Positions 41,850-53,187 of a stretch of DNA of 64,000 bases are shown piece after piece; the stretch's first letter is position 1, and each line of letters begins with the position of its first letter. A program made the position numbers and the translations under genes. Under the pieces are notes generated by a model. It did no database searches and was not told where the DNA came from. It was given only the letters and a program-made list of their open reading frames with translations. The stretch lies in NCBI RefSeq assembly GCF_033958435.1, contig NC_134138.1, forward strand, positions 268,871,798 through 268,935,797, written 5' to 3'. The DNA comes from Carettochelys insculpta. Lineage: Eukaryota; Chordata; Testudines; Carettochelyidae.

Positions 41850-42700
41850 GGATATGTCTACTGTGCAAAATTATTTTGAAACAACAGCTCTTATTTCAAA
41901 ATAACTTTGTTAGCATCTACATCAATACAACCGGCATTTTGAAATAATTTTGAAATCATGGTTGGCTTATTTCCAAATAGGAAAACCTCATTCCACAAGG
42001 AATAGTGCCTATTTTGACCTATTTCAAAATAACTATTTTTTTTTCAAAATAACTATTTTGAAATAGGTGCTGTTAAAACACAGCACCTCCTTTTGGAAGT
42101 GGCATGCTAATGAGGCAGTTCAGAAGATGCCAATGAAGCGCTGACATGAATATGCAGTGACTCATTATCATAACTGCAGCTGCATGCGATTCAAAAGTGC
42201 CGCTTGCAGAACGCACACCGCCCTTGTAGACAGGGGCCTTTCGACAGGCCCCTCCGGTTTTGCAAGCCCCTTCTTCCTACTTAGTTTTAGGAAGAAGAGG
42301 CTTTCAAAATCAGGGGTCCTTTCGAAAGGCCCCCGTCTCAACGGGCAGCGTGCATTCCGAAAGCGGCACTTTAGAATCGTGCGCAGCCACTATTATGCTA
42401 ATGAGGCACTGCATATGCATGTCAGTGCTCATTGGCATGTTCCAAATTGTGTCATTAATGTGCCTCTTCTGAAAGGAGGGGGCAAGTGGAGACGTAGCTA
42501 CAGGGAATAGAACCTATTTTGAAATAAGCCATAACGTGTCCAATGGCTCTATTTCAAAATAGGGTCTGTTGTGTGTGGATGCTCTGTTTTGAAATAGCTT
42601 ATGGCTATTCTGAAATGCATTTTGTGTATAGCAGCTTTATTCTGTAATAGCACTTCTAGAAATGCTTATTTCAAAGTAAGGCTGCTGTGTAGACATACCC
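41850..42700. mobile_element. Outer MITE (TATTTTGAAATA type), 851 bp with insertion
   Basis: Ends GGATATGTCTACTGTGC and (reverse complement) GGGTATGTCTACACAGC are flanked by TAT on both sides (41847-41849 and 42701-42703). Multiple CTATTTTGAAATAG palindromes fill both halves. It is interrupted by another MITE at about 42068-42499. Confidence 0.8.
42068..42499. mobile_element. Inner MITE (family C) nested in the outer one
   Basis: The body is colinear with the complete copy at 44214-44649: GCTAATGAGG near the left, CAATGAAGCGCTGACATGAATATGCAG, the GGGGCCTTTCGACAGGCCCC centre, then GCTAATGAGGCACTGCATATGCATG and a right end GACGTAGCT. Its left terminus is degraded, so the border is approximate. 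Confidence 0.7.
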
Positions 42701-42703
42701 TAT

Positions 42704-43697
42704 TTCTTTACTGGACCTGAACTGAATAGGAACACAGCAGACCTATTCAGCCCTAGCAAGGGAAGGGAGGGGGAACAAATGAAGCCTTGGATGGGGAGGT
42801 GGTTAGAGAGTCAGCAGGTGCTGGGGTGGATGGGTGAGAGGCTGGGGAAGGCAGCGGTAGGCCAGAGGCCATGTGAGCCCAGGGCCAATACCAGAGCCCA
42901 AAGGCCTGTGGCTGGGGGAAGGAGCCTGCCTTCTGCAGCCACAGCCCAGAGCTCAAAGCCCACCCTGCCAGAGCCAGCCACCCCCCATCCCAGGGCTGAA
43001 GCTGGAAGCCTGAGCCCTAAGGGAAAGTGGGAAATGCACACAAGCTGGCTCTAAGAGCAGGGCCACCCTTCCCCCACATCACTGGCTAGAAGAATGTGGC
43101 TGCAAGAAAAGCGACTGGTGGCTACGTCTGACCGTGGTGGGCACATTTGAGAAACATCGAAACAAGACACATATAAAGGGGGAACACTCTACTATCACTG
43201 TTTAGCTGCTACCTGTCTGATAAGGATGGGGAACTTCTTCCATAGGAATCACCTCTGAATGTGGTATTTCGTTTGTCTGTTTGATTCTCCTTTGGCCAGA
43301 TTTACAGGGGCGCTTCGATCCAGTTTACTTTAAGCGGAGTTCACCTCTTGCTGTTTCATTACCAGTGTCACAATATTTGGGCTTTACTTAAAGCTACAGG
43401 GCAAAAATAATTCTGGGGTTATGATTTGTTTGTTTGTTTTTGCTTTGTTGGACTAAAGAAAGATTTCTAGCCCTCATGGTTGTGGAGAAAAGCTGGACAA
43501 TGTGAGCTGAGTATACCCAGAAGGCACCAAAGTCAGATCGCAAATAAGAATGAAGCCAAAAAGTGATCAAATATTATTATTCTTAAACCGATCTTGAGAT
43601 TTTGCAGGGAGGGGGTTGAACATTGGGGGATAGGGATGACAATAGTCAGCTTCAGCGCTTCATGCCTAGGCAATTTTGAACATACAGGAGTCAAGAG
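42704..43697. other. No feature recognised
   Basis: A G/C-rich part at 42750-43050 yields several overlapping frames in different phases, none protein-like. No element ends are visible. Confidence 0.4.
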
Positions 43698-43893
43698 CAG
43701 TGTTCCCTCTAACTTCTTCCATCCCGAGGCAGAATAAATTTTAATATGTGCACCCAGGCATATGCAGGTGTGCACCACCCATAGAAACACAGGCTGCTGG
43801 TTGGGGTGGCGGTAAGTGCTGTGCTAATCAACTGGGAGGCACCTGGATCTCTCTTGGGTGGCTGCCCAAGCGCTCTGCTTACAGGGAACACTG
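43698..43893. mobile_element. hAT-like MITE, 196 bp, perfect target duplication
   Basis: Ends CAGTGTTCCCTCTAACTTC and (reverse complement) CAGTGTTCCCTGTAAGCAG are flanked by GTCAAGAG exactly on both sides (43690-43697 and 43894-43901). It is the same family as 28125-28303 and 30083-30190. Confidence 0.92.
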
Positions 43894-44039
43894 GTCAAGA
43901 GGGGATGCCAAAACTGACCGCCCAATTAATGACCATTTTTGAAAATTCAGGCCCTTGAAGGCCTGTTCCACTGTCTAGTCAGCCCTTTAGACTAAACACC
44001 CTGATTGACTTCTGTGGGATTTGGATCCAGACTTACAAC

Positions 44040-44125
44040 CATCCACTGCTTCAGTTTGCCAATCTGTAAAATGGTCTGATTACCTACTTACATGCTGCAG
44101 GGTTCTGAGAGGGTGAATGTTCACA
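44040..44125 (+). repeat. MIR SINE fragment
   Basis: CTTCAGTTTGCCAATCTGTAAAATGG followed by TTACCTACTTACATGCTGCAGGGTTCTGAGAGG matches the 3' core of MIR in forward orientation. Confidence 0.65.
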
Positions 44126-44213
44126 GAAAGCATGGCAGGAAAAGATTTATACTCAGCTCCAAAGAGCTGAACACACGCCAGGGCTACAGCAGGGGAGCCA
44201 TTTAAAACATTTA

Positions 44214-44649
44214 GGCTAGGTCTACACTAGCCCCTTCCTTTCAAAAGGGGCATGGTAATGAGTGAAGTCATAAGATGCTAATGAGGCGCTGACATGAATA
44301 TGCAGCGCCTCACTAGCATAATGGCAGCCGTGGTGATTCAAAAGTGCCACTTTCAAATTGCACACTGCCCGTGGAGACAGGGGCCTTTTGAAAGGATCCC
44401 CCAGCCTGCAAAAGCCCCTTATTCCTATTTGGTGTTAGGAATAAGGGGCTTTCGAAGTCTGTGGCGTCCTTTTGAAAGGCCCCCGTCTCCACAGGCAGCA
44501 TGCAATTCGAAAGCAGCACTTTCGAATCACTGTGGCCGCCATTATGTTAATGATGCAATGCATATTCATGGCAGCACCTCATTAGCATCTTCCAACCTTG
44601 CTGATTCCCATGCCCCTTTCGAAAGGAAGGGGCTAGTGTAGACGCAGCT
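44214..44649. mobile_element. Harbinger-type MITE, complete (family C), 436 bp
   Basis: Ends GGCTAGGTCTACACTAGCCCC and (reverse complement) AGCTGCGTCTACACTAGCCCC, continuing into TTCCTTTCRAAAGGGGCAT, are flanked by TTA on both sides (44211-44213 and 44650-44652), the canonical Harbinger target. The GATGCTAATGAGGCGCTG...CAGCGCCTCACTAGC hairpin and a long central palindrome are present. Confidence 0.9.
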
Positions 44650-45527
44650 TTAATGTGGAAAGAGCACTCACTTCTTCCTGCATATATAAGTGCACAGAAG
44701 AACTAATGAATTCAGTGCTTTTGTGTGCACCATTCATTGCACTTCATGGGCATATTCCTTGTTAGGCAGCTTCTACCCCATGCATGCATCACATCAAATC
44801 ACACTTAATCCAGCCAGAATTAAAGCACTGACTTGCAGAATAGCAACGTGACCATTAGAACAAGGACCTGAAACCAAATCCCATCCCCCATCTCACATGG
44901 ATTATTTCTTTCCATAGCTATGACGACATTCTGAAAGCGCCGGGATGCATGTGTAGGCAAGACGCTCTATAAAGTTTATTATTAATTTATCAGGATCATT
45001 GCATCATAGCAGTACACGGAGACAGCACTCCTAATAAAATATTGCATGTATATCCACCAAGGTGGCCAAGAGCCCCCTATGGATGGGACTGGGTGTGGAG
45101 AGAGCTCTGTTAACAGATTTCCAACCAGAGAAGACACTTGGACCCCAGCCCATGAAAGCTTCTGCCCAAATGTATTTGTTGTGCCACAGGACTCCTTGTT
45201 GTTTTTTCTGATGGGTTTTATTTCCTGCATAACGCAGGCCAGAGAATTCCTTATTGTCATTCTTACATCAAGCCCGCAACGTCTGGGTGAGACTTTCCAT
45301 TTCCACTGGCCAGCGACATTTCACCAGCCATGAATGAGAGATCATATATTAAGCTGCTTTGTGTATGGAGACTGACTAGCGCTAAAACCATGGATCCAAA
45401 TGCTGCTGAACGTTGGTGAAGGCAGACCTGAACTTACACCATGGGCCTCATGTCCAACTGTGCTGCATATTGCCCAGTTCTCCTCTGTGGGAAAGTCATA
45501 TGTTGTTCCTCTCCCATCTGGCAGCAT
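44650..45527. other. Mostly unrecognised; Penelope-like tail at 45145-45213
   Basis: At 45145-45213 CCATGAAAGCTTCTGCCCAAATG then TTTGTTGTGCCACAGGACTCCTTG resembles the repeat tail family (compare 47.45 kb and 61.1 kb). The rest shows no features. Confidence 0.4.
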
Positions 45528-45811
45528 CCATAGTCCAACTTGATTTTAGTTAGCCAGACAACCACTTATCGTGGGTGTGGCCATGTTTCCCATGGTCCCA
45601 TAAAGTTTGTTTACAGCCACCTGTCCTGGCTCTCCATGTTCTGTGCTGTTATTTAGCTGTAATTTACCCCTCAGTGTCTTCTTAGAGCCCAGTAAGCAGT
45701 GGAAGTGTTGCTAATGTTGCTAGACAATATTGACCTTCTGTGGTCCAGCAAATTCTCTCATACAGGACTGGTCAGGTCCTGAGGTTGCCAAGCTAGAGCG
45801 GTTAAACTTAC
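45528..45811 (-). repeat. Tc1/mariner-like MITE, reverse, decayed ends
   Basis: Read in reverse it has AAGTTTAACCGCTCTAGC, CAGGACCTGACCAGTCC, AGGTCAATATTGTCTAGC and AAACAAACTTTATGGGACCATGGGAAACATGG, colinear with 4644 and 37509. Both ends have diverged. Confidence 0.7.
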
Positions 45812-45868
45812 CTTAGCCAAGTTGTGATGTCCAGTCCAGTTCTCAGCTGTTCATCATATCCACTAAAG

Positions 45869-46128
45869 CAGGAGTTCTCATACTTCAATGCACCTTGACC
45901 CCTTCAGACAACAAAATTACGTGGCCTAGGGCTGGTGGGAAAGGGGGAGTACTGAGACAAAGCCCTACTGTCCATGATGGGGTTGGGGAGAGGGGCCAGA
46001 GCGTAAGCCCTGCTGCCTTAGTTTGGGGGAACCACTTAGATTTCAGATCTGGGTCCCAGGAAGTCTAAATTGCTGACCCTGGAGACTCAGTTAAAATGGG
46101 GTCATGACCCACAGTTTGAGACCTTCTG
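45869..46128. mobile_element. hAT-like MITE, 260 bp
   Basis: Ends CAGGAGTTCTCATACTTC and (reverse complement) CAGAAGGTCTCAAACTGTG lie between CACTAAAG and CTTTAAAG, an 8-bp duplication with two differences. The body has GGGGTCATGACCC near the right end. Confidence 0.72.
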
Positions 46129-46789
46129 CTTTAAAGTAAATTTGCCCCCCAGTAGAACACTGGGGAACTGGCAGTGGAACACAATACCAAGCTCCTCTGT
46201 TTGAATCCAGCCCAAGTATATTCCTAGCAAGGAATTTTTCAACTGAATTACTTGGCTGGAAAATGCTATCTTGTCAGAACTGAGACTTTTCCTGGGAATG
46301 GGCCAGTTTCAATGGAACCTGGAAAGTTTCTCAGGGCTAGGATGGAATTTCCCATCCAGATTGGAGAAATACTCCCTCTTCCCCCAACAGCCAAGAGCAG
46401 AGAGGGTGGAACACTCCCCTGGGATGGAGGAGATGCAGGGACTTGATCTTAGGTCTCTCATATCCTAGGGGAGTGCCTGGGCCCACCAGGCTCTTGCCTA
46501 CTTGAGCGGGTACCAGCCTCTCTCATTTTGAAAATGTTCATGGTACAGGAAAACTCTTTCCTGCCCAGCTGTACCCAGGTGGGTAATGAAGCAACAAAGT
46601 TGCCACCCCATGGCTGCTGGGTGGCCTCTGGGAAGTGAGCTGCTTCCACTTTGCTCTCCCATTGGAGACGTGTTCAAATTACTAAAAACACGACCCCGTT
46701 TGGCACTGACTGGCTTTCTCATGGACATGCTTTGCAGAGAAGCCCAGGACTGATAAGCCATGGAGAGTGAATGCCCCTCTTAGCCTACA
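46129..46789. other. No feature recognised
   Basis: Short frames only; no repeats identified. Confidence 0.4.
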
Positions 46790-47286
46790 GTGCGACACCT
46801 CCAGCAATCACAGGCTACACGACAGTAATACTAATCCAGGAACTTCCTCTTTGCAACAAACCTCACTGCCACCTTTGCCCACGTATTTATTCTGGGGATA
46901 CCATCACTGGGCCTAACCATGTTAGTTAGAAGGTCAAAGGCACATTCTCATGCACTTCCAGCAACATTAGATATGGTATTATGTGCCAACTATGCCCTGA
47001 CACTATGTATGTTGGACAGACTGGGCGAAACCTTCACCAAAGAATAAATGGACACAAAGCAGACATCAAGAAACTCAATACACATAAGCCGGTCAGTGAA
47101 CTCTTCAGTGGAGTGGGCCATTCTGTTAAAGGCCTGAGAATTTGTGTCCTGGAACACAAAGAATTTAACAACAGATTAGAGCAAGAGATTTGTGAGTTAG
47201 AGTACATATTCAAATTCAACACATTAGCACACAGTATGAACAGAGACATCAATTACCTCAGGCAGTACAAAGACTGCTGCCCATAA
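46790..47286 (+). pseudogene. Penelope-like element, C-terminal GIY-YIG endonuclease fragment
   Basis: Penelope-like retroelements end their protein with a GIY-YIG endonuclease that nicks target DNA. Here 101 codons from 46981 are open: MCQLCPDTMYVGQTGRNLHQR, NGHKADIKK, then KGLRICVLEHKEFNNRLEQEICELE and the stop at 47284. The YVGQTGR...R...GH pattern is the GIY-YIG core, and the Cys pair just before it is typical. The same frame reads backward through NIRYGIMC and KVKGTFSCTSS with one stop near 46929 to a CNKPHCHLCPRIYSG segment, so the fragment starts by about 46790. The reverse transcriptase part is absent. No function is expected. Confidence 0.72.
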
Positions 47287-47560
47287 TTATTTCAGCTAGG
47301 ACAATTAACATCCCCCACCTCTCACCCCTTTCTTCAATCCTATTTAATTTGTCAGTTTTTATTGCAATTTTTTTTTTGGTCCTCTGTACTTATAAATGTC
47401 AGTCTGTTTCAGAAATGAGACTGATCTGATGAAGTGGGTCTGTCCCATGAAAGCTCATCACCGAATAAATCATTTTGTTAGTCTTCAAAGTGCTACATTT
47501 CTGCTGCTTTCTTTTGTCGGAGTACTGACTCACTTGGCTACCTCTCTGTTACTATTCAAC
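47287..47560 (+). repeat. Penelope-like element 3' tail
   Basis: It follows the GIY-YIG frame directly. GATCTGATGAAGTGGGTCTGTCCCATGAAAGCTCATCACC is followed by GAATAAATCATTTTGTTAGTCTTCAAAGTGCTAC. This anchors the other isolated tails in the window to a Penelope-like source. The AATAAA near 47464 may be its poly(A) signal. Confidence 0.68.
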
Positions 47561-48335
47561 ATCCAAGACCCGCCAGAAAGGTTCAGGCCCATTGGTAATA
47601 TAGTGTAGGGAAGCCAGCACTACCACTGTTTAAGGCTGTACCAGCTCTACTCACAGAGATATTCAGTCGCCAGGGCTGTCAAAGCAGGTCTTCTCAGCAC
47701 AAAACAATCACACAATCGGTGCAGTGATATCAAAACCACTCATCTCAGCTGCTTTGAAACCTGAAGTGCGGTGTGTGTAGGAGGCGTGTGTCCCTGCGTC
47801 CTTATGAATCAGACATTTTGCTGCCTGCCTCTCTCACACACAAAACATAACAGTGACTTAAGTATCGTCTCTGGAAACGGGACTTCTTTAGTCAAATGTC
47901 TGTGACCCAGATAATCCATTATTGGAGTCAATCGTGGCGAGTACAGCACAGCCTTTCTAGGTTAGGCATGGCGAGTGTTCGTACAACTTCTACTGTTACT
48001 GCAGTTCCCACTGCAGGGGCTTGCCAACTAGGTTGGCTCAGAACAGCAATTTTATATTGATTACTCAATAGACACAGTTTTCTTCCAGCGTAAGGACAAG
48101 CAAACTAGTTAATTTGAAATGCTCCATTAAAACAGCACAAAGTTTGGAGTATCCAGCAGGACTCAAATCTATAGCGTTTGCTTACATGTGAAGGTACGTA
48201 AGGAAGCCAGAGATTGAGAGCTGCCCGTTGTTTTGGGGCAGTACAATTTTGCACAGTTTGCTCAGAACCAGACAGGAACCCAAATCAAACCTGCTGAGCT
48301 GAACGTGGGAGAAGGCTAGATCCTGATTCATACTG
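47561..48335. other. No feature recognised
   Basis: No coding, repeat or RNA features could be supported. Confidence 0.4.
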
Positions 48336-51300
48336 AGAAAGTAGGGCGATCAGCTAGTTATCTCAGGGGTCTGTACATGAATACAAGAAGCCAGGGAAAC
48401 AAGCAGGGAAACAAGCAACAAGAAGTACTGGCGCAATCGAAGAACTATGATGTGATCGCAATAACAGAGACTTGGTGGGACAACTCACGTGACTGGAGAA
48501 CTATCATGGATGGGTATAAACTAGGGCGACTGTCTGTCCCATTTTCACTGGGTACGCCCTGTATTTTAGGCAGGTGTCCTGCCTTTTCTTTTTTTTAAGC
48601 AAACAAGCTAACTGTGCCGCGTATTCTCTCTCTCTGCTGAGCTGCCCTTTCCCCAAGTCAGCACAGCGGCAGCTGCAGGTAAAATCAATCAGGAGCTGGC
48701 AGGACATCACATGCAGCACGTACTGACCGGCCAGTACAGGCAGCAGCAGAAGAGGGAGACAGGGGCCCTGCCCTAGAGGTTAGGAGGGTATGTTGTGGGG
48801 TAGGCTAGTGTGTTTTGACACGCACTAAGATTTTAAGGGGGAACTGGTGCCCCAGCAGTACTAGGCAGCCCCTCCATGCAGCAGCTGCCCCTGCAGCTGG
48901 GGAGACCACTGCAGGGAGGTAGCCAGCTCCCTGCCACACAACAGCCTCTTGTGTAGCTGCCCTGCACTGCAGTGCAGCTCTCTCCACAGCTAGGGAGCCC
49001 CCACAGATGGGAAGCTCTCCTATGGGGCAGCAGCACAGTTGCTGGCACCTCAAGACACGGGGCAGCCTAGGAGATCTCCTGTGCGGTGGGGTGTACACTG
49101 CCCCATTGCCAGTGCCTGGAGGCATGGAGAAGCTGGGGAGGTCCCTGGTAGCGCTTCAGAGGTTCCCAGAGGTGTGGGGCAGCCCAGAGCCACAGCCATC
49201 CTCTGCAGCCAGGGAGTGCCCCCTTCCCCTCCCCGCAGGGTGGCAGACCCCACTAGGAAGCCACTGCTGGAGCCAGGGAGCATCCAGACAGCATTCCTGG
49301 AGCCCAGCAGTGTGGGACAGCTGGCAAACAACCCACTGCTTCCGCTGGCCAAATGTCCTTTCAATGGGGGAACTCCCCCTTGGTGGGGCATGGAGCAGCC
49401 AAAGAGCTGCACTTGCTTGGCAGCTGCAGCTGGGGAGCTCCCTTCCTCCCCACCCTGTCCCATATTTGTGATAGGGAAATACGGTCACCTTAGTTTAAAC
49501 AGTTCAGGAAGGACAAGCCGGGGAGAAGAGGGGGAGGAGTTGCACTGTATGTAAGAGGCAACATTACTGGTCAGAACTTCAGTGTGAAACTGGAGAGAAG
49601 CCCATTGAGAGTTTTTGGGTTAAGTTTAGAGGTGAGAGCAGCAAGGGTGGTGTCATGGTGGACATCTGCTTTAGACACCAGAGCAGGAGGATGGGGTAGA
49701 CAAGGTTTTCTTCACACAACTGAAGTTTCCAGATCACAAGCCCTGCCTCTCATGGGTGACTCCAATTACCCTGAGATCTGCTGCGAGAGCAACACAACAG
49801 TGTACACACAATCCAGGAAGTGTTTGGAGAGGGTTGAGAGCACCTTGGTGCAAGTGCTGGAGGAATCTGCTGCTCACAATTGGGAAGGATTGGTAGGGGA
49901 AGTAGAAGCGGGTGACAACTTCGGCGGCTGTAACCAGGAGAGGTCAGGATCTTGACAAAAGGAAGAAAGGAGGGCAGCAGAATATGGGCCTGGACTTCAG
50001 AAAAGCAGATTTTGACTCCTGAGGGAACTGGTGGATAGGAACCCCAGAGTGGCTATTGTGAAGGGTAAATGAGTCCAGAAAAGATGGCTGTAATTTAAAG
50101 AAGCCTTACTGAGGTCACAGGACCAAAGCCTCCTAATGTGCTGATAAAACGGCAAATAGGGCAGGTGAGCAGCTTGTCTTAACAGAGAAATCTTCAGTGA
50201 GCTTAAATACTGATTGAGCATGCTGGGATGCCATCAGGAAGGCCAGAGTGCAGTTGGGAGTTGCAGCTAGCAAGAGACGTGAAGGGTAACAAGAAGGGTT
50301 TCTACAGGTATCTTAGCAACAGGAGGAAGTTCAGGGAAAATATGGGGCCCTTACTGAATGAGAGAGGCAACCTAGAGAAAGATAATGTAGAAAAAGCTGA
50401 ATTACTCAATCCTGTTTTTGCCACAGTCTTTACAGACAAGGTCAGCTGCCAGACTGTTGAACCAGGCAGCACAGTATGGGGAGGAGGTGAGCAGCCCTCA
50501 ATAACAAAAGCACAGGTTAAGGACTGTTTAGAAAAGCTGGACATGCACAGGTCTATGGAGTGGGATGAAATGCACCCAAGGCAGTTGGCTGATGTGATTG
50601 CAGAGCTCTTGGCCGTTATCACTGAAAACACCTGGTGATGGGTGGAGGTACCACAAGATTAGCAAAAAAGTAAATATAGTGCCCATCCTTCAAAAAGGGA
50701 AGAAGGATAATTCAGGGAACTATACACTTGTCAGTCCCACCATAATCTCTGGAAAGATCATGGATCAGGACCTTAAGAAATCCATTGTGAAGCACTTGGA
50801 AAAGAGGAAGGTGATCAGGAACACACGACACGGCTTCACCAAGGGCAAGTCATGCCTGACCAACCTGACTGCCTTCTATGGTGAGATAACTGGCTCTGAG
50901 ATTATGGGGAAAGTGGTGGATGTGATATACCTGGATTTTAGTAAAGCTTTTGATAATGTCTCCTACATTGTTCTTGGCAGCAAGTTAAAGTAGTACGGCC
51001 TGGATGAATGGGCTGTAAAGTGGATAGAAAGCTGGCTAGCTCATCAGGCTCAACAGATCGTGGTCAACAGCTCAATGTCCAGTTAGCAGCTGGTATGTAG
51101 CTGAGGTCCAGAGGCCCATTTTGTTCAACATCTTCATTTGTAATCTGGGTGATGGAATGCATTGCACCTTCAGCAAGTTTACAGATGAGATTAAGCTGTA
51201 GGGTAGAGGAAGATAAGATGAAAAGTAGGGAGAGGGTCTAGAGTGATGTGGAGATACTGGAGGATTGGGCCAAAAGAAATCTAATGAGGTTCAACAAGAA

Positions 51301-51950
51301 CAAGTGCAGAAGACTCCCATGAGCTCTTTGAGGATGGGCACCGATTGGCTAAAATACCGTTCTGCAGAAAAACCTGGAGATTACAGTAGCTGAGAAGCTT
51401 CGTATTAGTCAACAGTTGTCACATCTGGAGTACTGCATCCAGTTTTAGGCTTGCCACTACAGAAAAGATGTGGACAAATTACAGAAAGTCCAGCGGAAGG
51501 CAGTGAAAATGATTAGGGGGCTGGAACACATGACTTATGAGGAGAGCTGGGCTTATTTAGTCTGCAAAACAGAAGAGTGGGGTGGAGGGGGGCAGGGGAG
51601 GATTCCATAGCAGCCTTCATCTATCTGCAGGGGACTCCAAAGAGAATGGAGCCAGGCCGTTCTCAGCATTGGCAGATGACAGAACAAGGAGCAATGGTCT
51701 CAAGTTGCCATGGGCAACATTTATGTTGGATATTAGGAAAAATTATTTCACTAGGAGGGTGGTGACACACTGGAAAGGGTTACCCAGAAAGGAGGTGGAA
51801 TCTCCATCCTTAGAGGTCTTCAAGGCCTGGCTTGACAAAGCTCTGGCTGGGATGATTTATTTGGGGTTGGTTCTGCTTTGAGCAGAGGTTTGGCTAGACT
51901 TCCTCCCAAGATCTCTTCCAAGTCTAATCTTCCATGATTCCTTGATTCCG
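48336..51950 (+). mobile_element. CR1 LINE, 5' truncated and frameshifted, split by a hAT
   Basis: It starts in the ORF2 endonuclease (SKNYDVIAITETWWDNSRDW, with the catalytic Glu kept). It is interrupted at 48522-49492 and resumes with GTTCAGGAAGGACAAG. The segments LARDVKGNKKGFYRYLSN (50.27 kb), [20 protein letters not shown] and [19 protein letters not shown] (50.9 kb) mark the reverse transcriptase. The TDD box is TDE near 51185. It ends with TCTTCCATGATTCCTTGATT. Stops and shifts occur throughout. Confidence 0.88.
48522..49492. mobile_element. hAT-like element inside CR1, 971 bp
   Basis: Ends TAGGGCGACTGTCTGTCCC and (reverse complement) TAAGGTGACCGTATTTCCC are flanked by GTATAAAC and GTTTAAAC (48514-48521 and 49493-49500), an 8-bp duplication with one mismatch. 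Removing it restores the CR1 sequence seen at 57.72 kb (GGTATAAACTGTTCAGG). The GC-rich interior has overlapping frames up to 171 codons, none resembling a transposase. Confidence 0.82.
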
Positions 51951-52758
51951 ACTGTGGCATAGGCCCATTTCTACCTGGAATTATTTGAGGACCCCCCATC
52001 TCCATTTATTTGCTAATCAGACATATCAAATGACTTAAAAATAAAATGTGTGCTTAGGGCACCTGCCATCTGAACTCTCAGGTCAGGTTACCAATGCTTA
52101 CTGTGGTTAAGCATCACTGCACTCTACTTACAACATTTACTTACCTCTTATTCAACAGTATTAAATGACAAAGGTGGCACCCAGCGAGATTAAGTGATTT
52201 GTCTCGTGATCACACAGGCAATCTGTAGCACAGCCATGAATAGAACTCATGAATTGAGACCAAGATGACCCTGGTCTAGCCACTAAATACAGTCTGTCAA
52301 GTACCTGCTCCTTCACTCATGGCAGTCTAACACTGGTTTCCAGAGTGCATGGCAGGGACGTTCAGATCTCCCAGCCCCACAAGCAGACATAAGGAAAATG
52401 AACATGATTGTTAGGACAGGACATTAGAACAGGGTCAAAGAGTGTAGTTGTCTGCTGGTCTTTTTTCAAATCTCCTTCTGTCACCTCTGCCCCTTGCAGG
52501 CTTCCTAATAGGTTTCCAGAAACTAAGAAGCAGGCAGGTTTTGGCCACTTCAGCAGAAAGAAAATGGAAATAATTTATCTTGGAGTTTTTTCTTTCCACT
52601 TTTAAATGTTTTCTGGGGGCAGGGAGGGACTCCTGTAAAAGATACCTTCTTTGGAAGCAGCAATGACCCAGCCAACATATGCTACAAATCAGTGTCAGAT
52701 ACTGCCACCTCTTAGAGGGGCCTATCTTAGTATTTAGGTGCAGGAAGATTAACACTGA
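51951..52758. other. Unrecognised DNA with a MIR fragment
   Basis: At about 52165-52290, GAGATTAAGTGATTTGTCTCGTGATCACACAGGCAATC...GAATAGAACTCATGAATTG resembles MIR in reverse. The rest holds nothing recognisable. Confidence 0.45.
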
Positions 52759-53053
52759 GGCTTGGTCTATACTAGGCAGGTAAGTCAATTGCAGATACAC
52801 AATACTATCTATGGCAATTGGTTAGCTAGAATTGACTTATCTGCAATCGATTTATCTGGTCACCTTCACAGAGGGAAGTCGATGGAAGAGTTTCTCCCAT
52901 CGACCTCCCTTACTCCTCAGCATAGCAAGGAGTACAGGGGTCAACTGTTGACCCAGATAGTTTGATTTTACATGTCTCTACCAGAGGCGTGAAATCGAAC
53001 TCTGGAAGATTGACCCTGAAAGGGCTGACCTTCCCCATAGTATAGACAAGCCC
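52759..53053. mobile_element. Harbinger-type MITE, complete, 295 bp
   Basis: Ends GGCTTGGTCTATACTAGG and (reverse complement) GGGCTTGTCTATACTATGGG are flanked by TGA on both sides (52756-52758 and 53054-53056). It has GTCAATTGCAGATAC-type and GGTCAACTGTTGACC palindromes. It is the complete relative of the fragment at 1-222. Confidence 0.78.
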
Positions 53054-53187
53054 TGAGCAGGGAGATTTAAGCTGAATCATGAGCCATAGGTTAGCCTGTT
53101 GAGTTGTTGTTCATCTCTCCCCCCTCCTCCTTCCATCTCCATTTTGGGCATCTTCCCATTTGAGGCACCACCCCATAACTACTTAGA

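Noticed and set aside
49007..49554. Frames of 154 and 171 codons
   Set aside because: They overlap each other in different phases inside the hAT element and continue into CR1, so they cross an insertion border and cannot be genes.
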